Assembly: GCA_023382595.1 (NCBI GenBank)
Contig: JAHDWB010000002.1
Location: forward strand, 62,001 to 126,000
Length of the DNA: 64,000 nucleotides
Direction: 5' to 3'
From: Anaerolineales bacterium
GTDB lineage: Bacteria > Chloroflexota > Anaerolineae > Anaerolineales > Villigracilaceae
Positions 15,416 through 24,288 of the stretch are shown here, one piece after another. The notes under the pieces were generated by a model. The model saw only the letters and a program-made list of their open reading frames with translations. It did not search any database and had not been told where the DNA came from. Position numbers and translations under genes: made by a program. Each line of letters begins with the position of its first letter. Within the stretch, counting starts at the first letter, position 1.

Positions 15416-17053
15416 TTACGGCTCTGCAAAAATTGCATAATTAATCGAACGTTTTCCCGTCGTCGGGTAATAATAATTCCTGAAAGCCGAAATGCGCTCG
15501 ATCAGGCGCTCGCTGTCTTCAAAGTCCGTCCGCACGTAATAATAATGCGTATCGTACGGACTATCGCCAAAGACCGCCGCCAGTACATATCCGTTCTGCT
15601 CGGCATACGTCTTCATCAGAATGGTCATGCTGAACCAGCGTTGAGCAAGGTTGGCTTCCGTCAGGCGCGGCGGCACAAACGGCGAATAATAATCGTGGAA
15701 CATGATGATGTGCGGCTTATACTCATCGAGATATTCCATCGTCAAGCCGTTGTGCGCAATATGCTGATCGTTCAGCCCCCACGTATCCACCGCATCCCAG
15801 CCCGAATAATACGGCAGCAGTCCCGCCTCGGTCACCGCCATCACATAACCCTTGCCGCGGAAATCCGCGAGCATGCGCGCCATTTCCAAACGCCCATCAC
15901 GCTCATAAGGCGCGTCACAGCGCTGTTGATGCAGCGCCATGAAACAAGTCTGGAACCAGGAATAATAGACGAGTCCCGCAGATAGACCGATCAACGCGAC
16001 AATATACACGCTTCTTTCCCGAACTGAAACCTGATTCAGCGCTTCGAGCCTGAAACCACGCACAAGCGGAATCCATGACATAAGCGCCAGCGGAACGGTC
16101 GCATACTGGAAGCGTGCGCCGAAGTTCATCTCATTCGAAACCAAGCCAAACGCGGCGGCAAAACCAAGAATGGGAATAAGATACACAAGCGTCGTCTTCA
16201 TCGTCTCTTTCGAACGGAAGCCGAGAATAAAAGCAAACGCGACGGGCAGCGATAACCGCAAAGTATTCAGCATGGAAATTTCGAACGTGTTCCAACTCCA
16301 GCCGCCCTCGCCCTTTTTGTAGAATGGGTTGGGCAACGGATAACCGAAATAATCCCAGCGCCAGAGGAAATATACGCCGCCAAGGATCAGGAAAACCGCG
16401 CCAAAAATGACAATGATGGATACGGAGTTCTTCAGTCCGCGCATGACGACAACGGCAAGCAACATCAACGAGGCGAGGATCACGCCTTCGGGGCGGATCA
16501 AGCCGGTGACAAGTCCGCTCAGGGCGAAGGCGAGTGAAAGCCACCAGCGTGGATTCTGCTCACGCATCAGGAGCAAGCCCAAGGTCCAGGTGAAGGCGGC
16601 GGCGAGGGCAAAGAAAGGCGTCCCAAAATAGGCGGAGACGTAGGAGAGTCCTGAACCAGCGGCGAGATAAAGTCCGCTTAAAAAAGAGAAGGGAATGTTT
16701 CCATTGTGAATGCGGCGATTCGTCCAGTAGATGAGCAGGACGGTGAGCAGGTGCGAGACGAAGCCGATGCCGCGCACTGCCTGACCGACGGTGAAGCCGA
16801 GTTTGATGAGCGCGGCGGATGCGACCATAAACAGAAAGTCGGTGGCACCATCCACGGGCGCTTCGCCAATGTTCCAAACAATGCCATGACCGCCCGCAAG
16901 GTGCTGGGCGTAGCGCATGATCATCGCGGCATCTTCAAAAGGCGGGATGGAAAAGTCGATGAAATTAAAGGCGTAATAGAGGGTGGACGCGAGCAGGATG
17001 ATGGAAAATAAAATGTCAACCCAGAGGGCGCGGTTTCGTTGAAAAAGAGTCAT
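15416..17053 (-). CDS. GT-C-type membrane glycosyltransferase (AftB-like)
   Basis: A 545-residue protein with about nine to eleven membrane segments followed by a soluble C-terminal part of about 160 residues. The first loop reads FEDAAMIMRYAQHLAGGHG, then WNIGEAPVDGATDFL. This matches the acidic loop of GT-C enzymes such as AftB-type arabinofuranosyltransferases, which use polyprenyl-phosphate sugars on the outer face of the membrane. The acceptor is unknown; a cell-surface glycan or glycoprotein is likely. It lies 20 bases downstream of the SDR gene on the same strand. Confidence 0.65.
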   Translation of the reverse strand: MTLFQRNRALWVDILFSIILLASTLYYAFNFIDFSIPPFEDAAMIMRYAQHLAGGHGIVWNIGEAPVDGATDFLFMVASAALIKLGFTVGQAVRGIGFVSHLLTVLLIYWTNRRIHNGNIPFSFLSGLYLAAGSGLSYVSAYFGTPFFALAAAFTWTLGLLLMREQNPRWWLSLAFALSGLVTGLIRPEGVILASLMLLAVVVMRGLKNSVSIIVIFGAVFLILGGVYFLWRWDYFGYPLPNPFYKKGEGGWSWNTFEISMLNTLRLSLPVAFAFILGFRSKETMKTTLVYLIPILGFAAAFGLVSNEMNFGARFQYATVPLALMSWIPLVRGFRLEALNQVSVRERSVYIVALIGLSAGLVYYSWFQTCFMALHQQRCDAPYERDGRLEMARMLADFRGKGYVMAVTEAGLLPYYSGWDAVDTWGLNDQHIAHNGLTMEYLDEYKPHIIMFHDYYSPFVPPRLTEANLAQRWFSMTILMKTYAEQNGYVLAAVFGDSPYDTHYYYVRTDFEDSERLIERISAFRNYYYPTTGKRSINYAIFAEP

Positions 17054-17073
17054 GAAGTGTGTTTATCTGTGAT

Positions 17074-17796
17074 TCAAATTAAAGAATATCCGCCATCCAC
17101 GACGATGGTCTGCCCCGTAATATACTCGTTTTTGATGAGAAATTCGAGAGCGGAGGTCACTTCTTCAAGGCGGGCGGTGCGTTTGAGAGGCAGGCGCTCG
17201 ACGAGTCTGTTCCACACATCTTCGCTGACCACGTCGGAGGGAAGCACCAGCCCGGGCGCAATGGCGTTGACGCGGATGGTCGGCGCGAGGGCACGGGCGA
17301 GAAGCCGGGTCAATGATTCCAGCCCCGCCTTGCTGACCGTGTAGGACGGGTAGAGACTCCACGCTTTTTGCGCGCCAATATCAGTGATGTTGACGATCAG
17401 CCCGCCGTCGGTCATGCGTTTGGCGGCGTGTTGGGCAATGAGAAAGGGCGCGCGCAGATTGAGGTCGATGGAGGCGTCCCAGTCGTGTAATTCAAGTTCG
17501 CGCGGATTCCCTGCGAACATGACCGCCGCCGAATTGACGACAACCTTCAGCGGCGCATGAAACTCATCCACTAGTGAGAAGAGAAAATCCACCTTTTCAG
17601 GCACGGTCAAGTCCGCGTGGATGGGGAGACAATCGACGCCGAGGGCGCGGATCTCATCCACTGTCTTTTCGGCTTCGGTCACCGAACCGCGGTAATGCAG
17701 GGCAATGGCATATCCCATGCGTGCAAGGGACAAGGCAAAGGCTTTGCCGAGCCGGTGGGCGGAGCCGGTGACGAGGGCGAGGGAAGTTGAGGTCAT
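17074..17796 (-). CDS. SDR-family oxidoreductase (pteridine-reductase-like)
   Basis: A 240-residue short-chain dehydrogenase/reductase. The N-terminal nucleotide motif is TGSAHRLGKA, as in FolM/PTR1-type reductases, with NSAAV for the NAG motif. The catalytic Tyr-Lys is in YTVSKAGL, and the C-terminus ITGQTIVVDGGYSL is typical. The reaction is probably NAD(P)H-dependent reduction of a pterin or other carbonyl. The start at ATG 17796 is favoured because TATACT on this strand ends exactly seven bases before it, giving a leaderless transcript; 17802 is a second candidate. Confidence 0.82.
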   Translation of the reverse strand: MTSTSLALVTGSAHRLGKAFALSLARMGYAIALHYRGSVTEAEKTVDEIRALGVDCLPIHADLTVPEKVDFLFSLVDEFHAPLKVVVNSAAVMFAGNPRELELHDWDASIDLNLRAPFLIAQHAAKRMTDGGLIVNITDIGAQKAWSLYPSYTVSKAGLESLTRLLARALAPTIRVNAIAPGLVLPSDVVSEDVWNRLVERLPLKRTARLEEVTSALEFLIKNEYITGQTIVVDGGYSLI

Positions 17797-17803
17797 TGGC
17801 ATG

Positions 17804-17811
17804 AGTATAAT
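17804..17811. promoter_or_regulatory. Overlapping divergent -10 boxes (SDR / GNAT)
   Basis: TATAAT reads on the plus strand at 17806-17811 (for the GNAT-trmH operon). The overlapping TATACT reads on the minus strand at 17809-17804, seven bases before ATG 17796 of the SDR gene. The two promoters cannot easily be occupied at once. Confidence 0.55.
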
Positions 17812-17861
17812 TGGCTTGTTGAATTTTATCCATGAGACGAACAAAACAAGGAATCGTAGAA

Positions 17862-18332
17862 ATGGCTCAAATCATACGAACGGACTCGGACGATCAGGGT
17901 TTTATTGAACTCGTCCGTCTTCTCGATGCAGATCTCGCCGAACGAGATGGTAACGAACACGCATTCTATTCCCAATTCAACAAAATCGACAGGATCAAAC
18001 ATGTGGTCGTCGCATACGAAGGTGAACGCCCTGTCGGCTGCGGGGCGATCAAGGAATATAAACCAAAGATCATGGAAATCAAACGGATGTATACGATCCC
18101 TGCCAGCCGAGGCAAAGGCATTGCAAGTCAGATCCTTGCCGAGTTGGAGAAATGGGCGACTGAGATGTCTTATGAAAAATGTGTCCTTGAAACCGGAAAG
18201 AAACAACCTGAAGCCATCGAGCTTTACAAGAAGAACGGATATAAGATCATCCCGAATTATGGACAGTATGCGGGAATTGAAAACAGCGTCTGTTTTGAAA
18301 AAAGTATCATGCGAGCAGGGAACAAAATATGA
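17862..18332 (+). CDS. GNAT-family N-acetyltransferase
   Basis: A 156-residue GNAT acetyltransferase. The acetyl-CoA-binding motif A is seen as MYTIPASRGKGIASQIL near residue 85, and LETGKKQPEAIELYKKNGY near the C-terminus forms motif B. It acetylates an amine substrate that is not identifiable. ATG 17862, preceded by AAGGA, is preferred over ATG 17832. Its last four bases overlap the start of the RNA methyltransferase gene, so the two are translationally coupled. Confidence 0.85.
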   Translation: MAQIIRTDSDDQGFIELVRLLDADLAERDGNEHAFYSQFNKIDRIKHVVVAYEGERPVGCGAIKEYKPKIMEIKRMYTIPASRGKGIASQILAELEKWATEMSYEKCVLETGKKQPEAIELYKKNGYKIIPNYGQYAGIENSVCFEKSIMRAGNKI

Positions 18333-19147
18333 AAAAAATACTCGTCCGCACAAGGAATTCCGAATACCAGATCATCCAGGCGCTCAAGCTCAATCGGCTG
18401 AAACGGCATAAATCCAGCGAGGTTTTCGTGGAGGGGATCGAATCCATAAAACAGGCGGTCAACGCCGGTCTGGAGATCACAAGGATCATTATTTATGACG
18501 AAACAAGGTTATCGAATTGGGGAAAACATTTGATCAGGGACTGCAATGCCCAACTGCTCGAAATGCCATTCGAACTCTACAAAGAACTTTGTGACCGGGA
18601 TGAACCGTCGGAGATGCTCATTACTGTAAAAGCCGCACCGATGCGCCTGCGTGAGCTGTCCCTGCCTGAAAAGCCGTTCATCCTAATATTTGACCGACCA
18701 AGCGACCACGGAAACTTAGGCTCATTGATCCGTTCGGCAAACTCGTTCGAAGTTGACGCCATCTTCGTCATTGGGCATGCGATCGATATCTTCGATCCCA
18801 AGGTCATCCGTGCAAGCCTGGGCAGCATCTTCCACTCGAAGATCATCAACATTCAATCCATGCAGGAATTGGAACGCTGGATGGAAGAACAAAAACAAAG
18901 GAATAACATCAGCCTTGTCGGGACGGACTCCGCCGGAGATGTGTCATTAAAGGATCATGGGCTAAGCAAGCCGATCGCACTGGTTCTGGGAAACGAGGCA
19001 AAAGGCATGAGCGTTGCGTTGAAAAATATGTGCGATCTGATCATCAGCATTCCCCTATCCGGCGCTGTCAATTCCCTGAATGTCGCCTGCGCCGGCTCGA
19101 TCCTGATGTGGGATGTGTATAAGAACAGCGGACACTTTTCCCAATAG
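18329..19147 (+). CDS. TrmH/SpoU-family RNA 2'-O-methyltransferase
   Basis: A 272-residue SPOUT-class methyltransferase. The N-terminal substrate-binding domain (to about residue 100) is followed by the trefoil-knot domain. That domain has motif 1 DRPSDHGNLGSLIRSAN, motif 2 LVLGNEAKGM and motif 3 IPLSGAVNSLNVACAGS. It would methylate a ribose 2'-OH in rRNA or tRNA using SAM; the exact nucleotide is not predictable. ATG overlaps the GNAT stop (ATGA). Confidence 0.88.
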   Translation: MKKILVRTRNSEYQIIQALKLNRLKRHKSSEVFVEGIESIKQAVNAGLEITRIIIYDETRLSNWGKHLIRDCNAQLLEMPFELYKELCDRDEPSEMLITVKAAPMRLRELSLPEKPFILIFDRPSDHGNLGSLIRSANSFEVDAIFVIGHAIDIFDPKVIRASLGSIFHSKIINIQSMQELERWMEEQKQRNNISLVGTDSAGDVSLKDHGLSKPIALVLGNEAKGMSVALKNMCDLIISIPLSGAVNSLNVACAGSILMWDVYKNSGHFSQ

Positions 19148-19220
19148 AATAGACTTGTTGACGGTCATACAGGCGCCGTATCGGCAATTTTCAGCGCAAC
19201 CATCCATACTCTGATTCCGA

Positions 19221-19226
19221 TATAAT
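19221..19226 (+). promoter_or_regulatory. -10 box, leaderless start of DMT transporter
   Basis: TATAAT ends eight bases before ATG 19235. Transcription starting about seven bases after the box would begin at or within two bases of the ATG, and no Shine-Dalgarno sequence is present. Confidence 0.6.
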
Positions 19227-19234
19227 CTTGGACT

Positions 19235-20125
19235 ATGCAAAAGCATCATACATTCACAGGGTTGATTGCAGGTCTTACTGCCGCCTCGATCTGGGGCGGC
19301 ATGTACGTTGTCAGCAAGGTCGTACTGGAAGTCATTCCGCCGTTTTCGCTGTTGACGCTGCGCCTCGTATTGGGCGCGCTGGCGCTGGGACTGGTCATTT
19401 ATATCCGCAACAAGCGGGCGGGTACGAAACTTGCCATTACAAAGGATTTCTTCCGGCAAAGTTTTCTCGTCGGGTTTGTCGGCTACGGGATTTCGCTTGG
19501 CTTCCAGTTCGTCGGTACAAAATTATCGACCGCATCGAACGGGGCGCTGGTCACCTCCGCCACGCCGGCATTCGTCCTGTTGTTCGCGCCCTTTCTGCTG
19601 GGAGAACGCGCCACCACACAGCGCATTATCGCGCTGGTCGTGTCCACGCTGGGCGTAGCCGCCGTCATCGACCCGCGCAACGCGGAACTCTCTCCGTCCC
19701 TGTTTTGGGGCAATATGAGCCTGCTGGCGGCGGCGCTGACATGGGCGCTGTATTCCGTGTTGGTGCGCAAGGTCTCCAAATCCGCAGACTTATTGCTCTC
19801 CAGCGCGATCATGTTCCTGGGCGGCATGCCTTCGAGCATCCTGTTCAGCGTTTGGGAGATCAACACACAAGGCGTCGGCACGATCACGTGGGGAGTCATT
19901 GGCGGGATCCTGTTTCTGGGGATCGTCTCCACCGCCATCGCGATGTTCCTGTGGAATTATGCCTTTGCGGAATTGCCCGCCGCCGTCGCTTCATTGACGT
20001 TCTTTGCCCAGCCGGTGGTTGGCACACTGCTCGGATGGTTCTTCCTCGCCGAAACCATTACCTCTCTGTTCATTCTCGGCGGCGTGTTGATCAGCATCGG
20101 AATTTTGATCGCCACGAGGGAGTGA
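19235..20125 (+). CDS. EamA/DMT-family transporter
   Basis: A 296-residue protein of ten hydrophobic helices in two EamA repeats (roughly residues 8-140 and 150-293). Family features include SIWGGMYVVSK at the first helix and ASLTFFAQPVVGTLLGWFFLAE in the second repeat. Such proteins export amino acids or other small metabolites across the cytoplasmic membrane; the substrate is unknown. It has no ribosome site and a TATAAT immediately upstream, so the mRNA is probably leaderless. Confidence 0.85.
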   Translation: MQKHHTFTGLIAGLTAASIWGGMYVVSKVVLEVIPPFSLLTLRLVLGALALGLVIYIRNKRAGTKLAITKDFFRQSFLVGFVGYGISLGFQFVGTKLSTASNGALVTSATPAFVLLFAPFLLGERATTQRIIALVVSTLGVAAVIDPRNAELSPSLFWGNMSLLAAALTWALYSVLVRKVSKSADLLLSSAIMFLGGMPSSILFSVWEINTQGVGTITWGVIGGILFLGIVSTAIAMFLWNYAFAELPAAVASLTFFAQPVVGTLLGWFFLAETITSLFILGGVLISIGILIATRE

Positions 20126-20164
20126 AAAATCCGGGTCGCAGAATCAAGCCGCAGTTAAACCATG

Positions 20165-20200
20165 AAGCGGATGCAATTTGGGAGGAAACTGCATCCGCTT
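20165..20200. other. Hairpin between convergent genes
   Basis: AAGCGGATGCA (20165-20175) and TGCATCCGCTT (20190-20200) form an 11-base perfect stem between the DMT transporter and pyk, which converge. No clear T-tract is present on either strand, so a terminator function is uncertain. Confidence 0.5.
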
Positions 20201-20217
20201 GGCTTAAAATCCAGCCG

Positions 20218-21699
20218 TTAATTTTTCACATTTTTCTCTGCCAGTTTGCGCGCCAAATTCACGCTTGCTTCGCTTCCGACCGTGTGAAGCAGCGCCATAT
20301 TGGGCGGGCGCTGTTCGCCGATGGGATACCCACAGATCAGCACAACCTGCTGTCCCGAACGAATGCCGGATTTCAAAAGCGCGGCATCCACATCCGAGAT
20401 CATGTCATCCATTGTGTTCGCATACCTTGCAAGATGCGGCTCGACACCCCACAGGAACGCAAGTTGATTGAAGGTTGAGCTTTCGGGGGTAAAGGCAAGG
20501 ATCTGCTTCGACGGACGCGCCTTGGACATCAGCCATGCGGAACGTCCCTGCATGGTGAAGACAGCCACCGCGCGCACATCGGGATCCCGTGCCAGCGCGT
20601 TCGCCGCGCGCGCCATGGACGCCGCATCGCTCACGCCCAAACCTGCCCTGCCATCCTGACGGCTTCCCCACTCTGCAAAATGGGACTCCGCCTCCAGCAC
20701 GATGCGCGACATCATTGCGACTGCCTCGCTGGGGTAATCGCCCGACGCGGTCTCCGCGGAGAGCATGACTGCATCCGTGCCGTCAAAGACGGCATTCGCA
20801 ACGTCCGATGCCTCGGCACGCGTGGGGATCGGATTCTGGATCATCGACTCCAGCATTTGCGTGGCGGTAATGACCAGTTTTGCGCGCGCGTTGGCGGCAT
20901 GGATGATGGTCTTTTGCAGGGCTGGCACACGCTCAGGCGGAAGTTCCACGCCGAGGTCGCCGCGCGCCACCATCACACCGTCCACAATGTCCAGAATGGC
21001 TTCCAACTCGTTCATGGCTTCCGGCTTTTCCAGTTTGGCGATCAGCAAAGGCGCACGATTTCCGCTGGAAAATTCGTCAATTGCGGCACGCACCGCCTTA
21101 ACATCCTCCGCACTGCGGACAAAGGAAATTGCAACAGCATCCACACCTTGGGAAATACCAAAGGCAAGGTCGGCTCTGTCCTTTTCCGTAAAGCCCGCGA
21201 TCCGCAACTTAACGCCGGGCAGGTTGATGCCTTTGTGCGAGGAAAGCGTTCCGCCTACCAGCACTTTGGCATGGACTACACGTCCCTTGGCAGACACGAC
21301 TTCCAACGCAAGGCGACCATCATCGAGCAGGAGACGGTCACCCGCCTGAACGGATTCGAACAATTCGCGGAAGTCCACAGGCAGGAGCTGACAAGCCGTC
21401 TGCGGCGGGTCATCCTGTGCGGCATATAAACAGACTTCCTCCCCGCTGGAGAGCTGAAGCGATGCCGCCAGTTTCCCCACGCGGATCTTCGGTCCTTGCA
21501 AATCCTGCAAAATACCGATGGGAAGATTGAGTTTCTTTGCCACCGCCCGAATTCTGGCTACGCGCATCTCGTGCTGGTCATGTGTGCCGTGGGAGAAGTT
21601 CAGGCGGGCAATATTCATCCCGGCTCGAACAAGTGACTCCAACGCCGCTTCCGAATCAGAAGCGGGACCGATCGTTGCAACAATTTTTGCTCTACGCAT
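20218..21699 (-). CDS. pyk: Pyruvate kinase
   Basis: A 493-residue pyruvate kinase, which transfers phosphate from phosphoenolpyruvate to ADP as the last step of glycolysis. It has the N-terminal KIVATIGPAS and NFSHG motifs, LQDLQGPKIRVG and the MVARGDLGVELP signature near residue 245. ITATQMLESM and the C-terminal regulatory domain follow. Length and architecture are those of a complete, functional enzyme. It lies downstream of the CoA-transferase gene but behind a terminator, so it is probably transcribed on its own. Confidence 0.95.
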   Translation of the reverse strand: MRRAKIVATIGPASDSEAALESLVRAGMNIARLNFSHGTHDQHEMRVARIRAVAKKLNLPIGILQDLQGPKIRVGKLAASLQLSSGEEVCLYAAQDDPPQTACQLLPVDFRELFESVQAGDRLLLDDGRLALEVVSAKGRVVHAKVLVGGTLSSHKGINLPGVKLRIAGFTEKDRADLAFGISQGVDAVAISFVRSAEDVKAVRAAIDEFSSGNRAPLLIAKLEKPEAMNELEAILDIVDGVMVARGDLGVELPPERVPALQKTIIHAANARAKLVITATQMLESMIQNPIPTRAEASDVANAVFDGTDAVMLSAETASGDYPSEAVAMMSRIVLEAESHFAEWGSRQDGRAGLGVSDAASMARAANALARDPDVRAVAVFTMQGRSAWLMSKARPSKQILAFTPESSTFNQLAFLWGVEPHLARYANTMDDMISDVDAALLKSGIRSGQQVVLICGYPIGEQRPPNMALLHTVGSEASVNLARKLAEKNVKN

Positions 21700-21828
21700 A
21701 AAAAATTATCCTTTATTTCGATATATGACCTAAAGCTCCCCCGCTTCCACCAGCTTCATGCCAAAACGGGTAGATGATAGGTAAAAAGTTCAAGAATGTC
21801 AAGCCGGATATTTCAACATCAGGTTAAC

Positions 21829-21862
21829 AAAAAAGACGCGGAACGGCAGATCGCTCCGCGCC
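21829..21862 (-). terminator. Terminator of the ald-CoA-transferase operon
   Basis: On the minus strand a CGCGGA.../...TCCGCG stem (21837-21842 with 21855-21860) is followed by a T-rich tract (TCTTTTTTG). It lies just after the CoA-transferase stop and separates it from pyk. Confidence 0.7.
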
Positions 21863-21879
21863 TTGCAAAACTCTCGTTA

Positions 21880-23190
21880 TTAAAGGTAGTGCAATTCTTT
21901 CGCCTGCTTCTCCAATTCGTCATGGAAAATCGGGTTGGCAACCTTGATCAGTGCCTGCGCGCGCTGGCGGATGGTCTTGCCGTACAGGTCTGCTATGCCA
22001 TATTCAGTCACCACGAAACGGACATGGTTGCGGCTCGTCACTACGCCTGCGCCTGGTTTCAACATGGCGACGATCTTACTCAGCTGGGTTCCGTCCCTTA
22101 AGGTGGCTGTGCTGGGAAGGGCAATGATGGGCACTCCGCCCTTGGAGCGGGATGCGCCGTAGATGAAGTCCAATTGACCGCCGACGCCGCTATACAGTTT
22201 CGGTCCAATGCTATCGGCACAGACCTGACCGGTCAGGTCCACTTCGATGGCGGAGTTGACCGCCACCATGCGGTCATTCTGTGCGATCACGAACGGATCG
22301 TTCACATACTCGGTCGGGTGCATCTCCACCATCGGGTTATCGTTCGCCCATTCGTACAATTTGCGCGTGCCAAGGACAAAGCCGGCAACGATCTTCCCGG
22401 TATGGATGGATTTTCTGGCATTCGTCAGAACGCCCGCATTGACAAGGTCGATCACACCGTCAGAGAACAACTCGGTGTGAATACCGAGGTCTTTCTTGTC
22501 CATGAGGAATTTCAAGACCGCATCGGGAATGGAACCGATGCCCAATTGCATGGTCGCGCCATCCGGAATAAGGGAGGCGACATGCCCGGCAATACTTTGA
22601 ATGATCTCCGAATCGCCTTCGGCGGTCATCTTGTGCTCGGGGATGGGATAATTGACCGGCACGATATGCGTCAGGCGGCTGACATGGATGAACGAATCTC
22701 CCAGCGTGCGCGGCATTTGGTCGTTCACTTCGGCGATGATAATCTTCGCCGATTCCGCCGGGGATTTGGATAAACCCACTTCCACACCGAGACTGCAAAA
22801 GCCGTGTTCATCGGGCGGCGAGACGTGAATAATGGCAACATCCACAGGCAGTACGCCGCGCTTGAACAACAGCGGGAATTCAGAAAGCAGCACGGGGGTA
22901 AAGTCTGCACGCCCCTCCTGCACCGCCTTGCGAATGTTCGCGCTGATGAACATGGAGTTCACGCGCAGGTGTCCCTCCATTTCCGGCGCAACATAATCGG
23001 CGGAGCCGACCGTCAGCGCCTGGCAAATTTCCACGTTCTGGAGGTTGGGGGCATGCGCCACCAGCGCCGCCAAAAGCGTCTGGGGAACGGACACGTTTCC
23101 CGTAAGGAAGATGCGGTCGCCTGATTTGATGACCTTGACCGCCTCTTCGGCGGTCGTCACGCGGGATTGATAAATTCCAGCCGCGTTCAT
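21880..23190 (-). CDS. Acetyl-CoA hydrolase/transferase family protein (4-hydroxybutyrate CoA-transferase-like)
   Basis: A 436-residue family I CoA-transferase. Features are the GATMQLGIGSIPDAVL glycine-rich motif near residue 210 and GIHTELFSDGVIDL near 235. The Glu there is the likely catalytic residue by analogy with 4-hydroxybutyrate and butyrate-acetoacetate type enzymes. FVVTEYGIADLYGKT lies near the C-terminus. It exchanges CoA between carboxylic acids, probably with acetate as one partner. The start at ATG 23190 overlaps the alanine dehydrogenase stop by four bases; the upstream extension of the frame is only a shadow of that gene. The pairing suggests amino-acid fermentation with recovery of energy as a CoA ester. 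Confidence 0.85.
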   Translation of the reverse strand: MNAAGIYQSRVTTAEEAVKVIKSGDRIFLTGNVSVPQTLLAALVAHAPNLQNVEICQALTVGSADYVAPEMEGHLRVNSMFISANIRKAVQEGRADFTPVLLSEFPLLFKRGVLPVDVAIIHVSPPDEHGFCSLGVEVGLSKSPAESAKIIIAEVNDQMPRTLGDSFIHVSRLTHIVPVNYPIPEHKMTAEGDSEIIQSIAGHVASLIPDGATMQLGIGSIPDAVLKFLMDKKDLGIHTELFSDGVIDLVNAGVLTNARKSIHTGKIVAGFVLGTRKLYEWANDNPMVEMHPTEYVNDPFVIAQNDRMVAVNSAIEVDLTGQVCADSIGPKLYSGVGGQLDFIYGASRSKGGVPIIALPSTATLRDGTQLSKIVAMLKPGAGVVTSRNHVRFVVTEYGIADLYGKTIRQRAQALIKVANPIFHDELEKQAKELHYL

Positions 23191-24278
23191 TTTCCACCAT
23201 CCTTCGCGCTCAACCGGACGAGATGCACCATTTCTCCCTGATAGGTGTTGATCGCAGCTTCGATCGCAGGATCCGCTTTCCGCGCAGCTTTGATGCCGGT
23301 ATTCGCAATTTCCAAAATGTAGGGAATTGCGGCATTGACGAACATGTGGCTTGCCGTCCGCGCAACCAGGCTGGGGATATTCGGCACACAATAATGCACG
23401 ATGTTCTCTTCGACAAAGGTCGGGGTGTCGTGCGTGGTGGGGCGCGATGTTTCAACACAACCGCCCTGATCGATGCTGACATCGATGATGACCGAACGGG
23501 GCTTCATCCCTCGCAGGATTTCACGGGTGATGACGATCGGCGCGCGCATCCCGCTCTTCATCACAGCGCCGATGACGACATCCGCATAGGAGGTTGCGCG
23601 TTCGATATTCCGCTCTGTAGCGATCATGGTCACCACACCGGGAACACGGTCCGCGACCTTCTCCAACACTGACATGCTTTTATCCAGCAAGGTCACATGC
23701 GCGCCAGCGCGCATCATGGCGCGTGCCGCCGAAGCGCCCACCGCGCCGCCGCCAATAATGACAACTTCCGCGGGCGGAACTCCGGGCAGACCGCTCAACA
23801 GGATACCTTTGCCGCCGCGATTGGTCTGAAGCAAACGAGCCGCGATCTGCGCCACCATCGCGCCGCAGATCATGCTGAACGGGCGTAACACGGGAAAATC
23901 GCGTTCCTTCGCGGAGACCTGTTCGTAGGCAATCGCAGTGATCTTCTTATCCAGCAGAAGGTCGATCTGGTCCTGCGAACTCGAAGCAAGGTGCAAGAAG
24001 CCTGCGATCATCGAATCTTCGCGCAGCCATTCCAACTCCTGCTTGAGCGGACGCGCGATCTTCAACAACAGGTCGGCGCGCCCAAAGACTTCCTCGGCGG
24101 AGTAGGCGATTCGCGCCCCGGCTTGTTCATACTCCTGATCGCTGAATCCCGCCGCCAAACCCGCCTCATGCTCGACGAAAACCTGGTGCCCGTTCCGGGT
24201 CAGGATCTCCACCCCGGCAGGCGGCAAACCGACGCGGTATTCGAACGGTCTGCTTTCTTTTGGTATTCCAATATACAT
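23187..24278 (-). CDS. ald: Alanine dehydrogenase
   Basis: A 363-residue member of the alanine dehydrogenase / PntA N-terminal family. It starts MYIGIPKE, has the substrate-site MSM-like FSMICGAMVAQIAARLL near residue 135 and the Rossmann motif IGGGAVGASAARAMMRAGA near 175. SIDQGGCVETSRPTTHD is near 290. It interconverts L-alanine and pyruvate plus ammonia with NAD. GGAGG before ATG gives a strong ribosome site. A terminator lies between the rocD stop and this start, so it probably begins its own unit with the overlapping CoA-transferase gene. Confidence 0.92.
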   Translation of the reverse strand: MYIGIPKESRPFEYRVGLPPAGVEILTRNGHQVFVEHEAGLAAGFSDQEYEQAGARIAYSAEEVFGRADLLLKIARPLKQELEWLREDSMIAGFLHLASSSQDQIDLLLDKKITAIAYEQVSAKERDFPVLRPFSMICGAMVAQIAARLLQTNRGGKGILLSGLPGVPPAEVVIIGGGAVGASAARAMMRAGAHVTLLDKSMSVLEKVADRVPGVVTMIATERNIERATSYADVVIGAVMKSGMRAPIVITREILRGMKPRSVIIDVSIDQGGCVETSRPTTHDTPTFVEENIVHYCVPNIPSLVARTASHMFVNAAIPYILEIANTGIKAARKADPAIEAAINTYQGEMVHLVRLSAKDGGK

Positions 24279-24288
24279 GGTGCCTCCA

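Noticed and set aside
19228-20478. A 416-codon frame overlapping the DMT transporter
   Set aside because: It is His/Arg-rich and low in hydrophobic patterning, an out-of-frame shadow of the EamA gene and part of pyk.
23191-23391. Extended N-terminus of the CoA-transferase
   Set aside because: It is Cys/Arg-rich shadow sequence inside ald. ATG 23190 gives the normal length and a four-base overlap.
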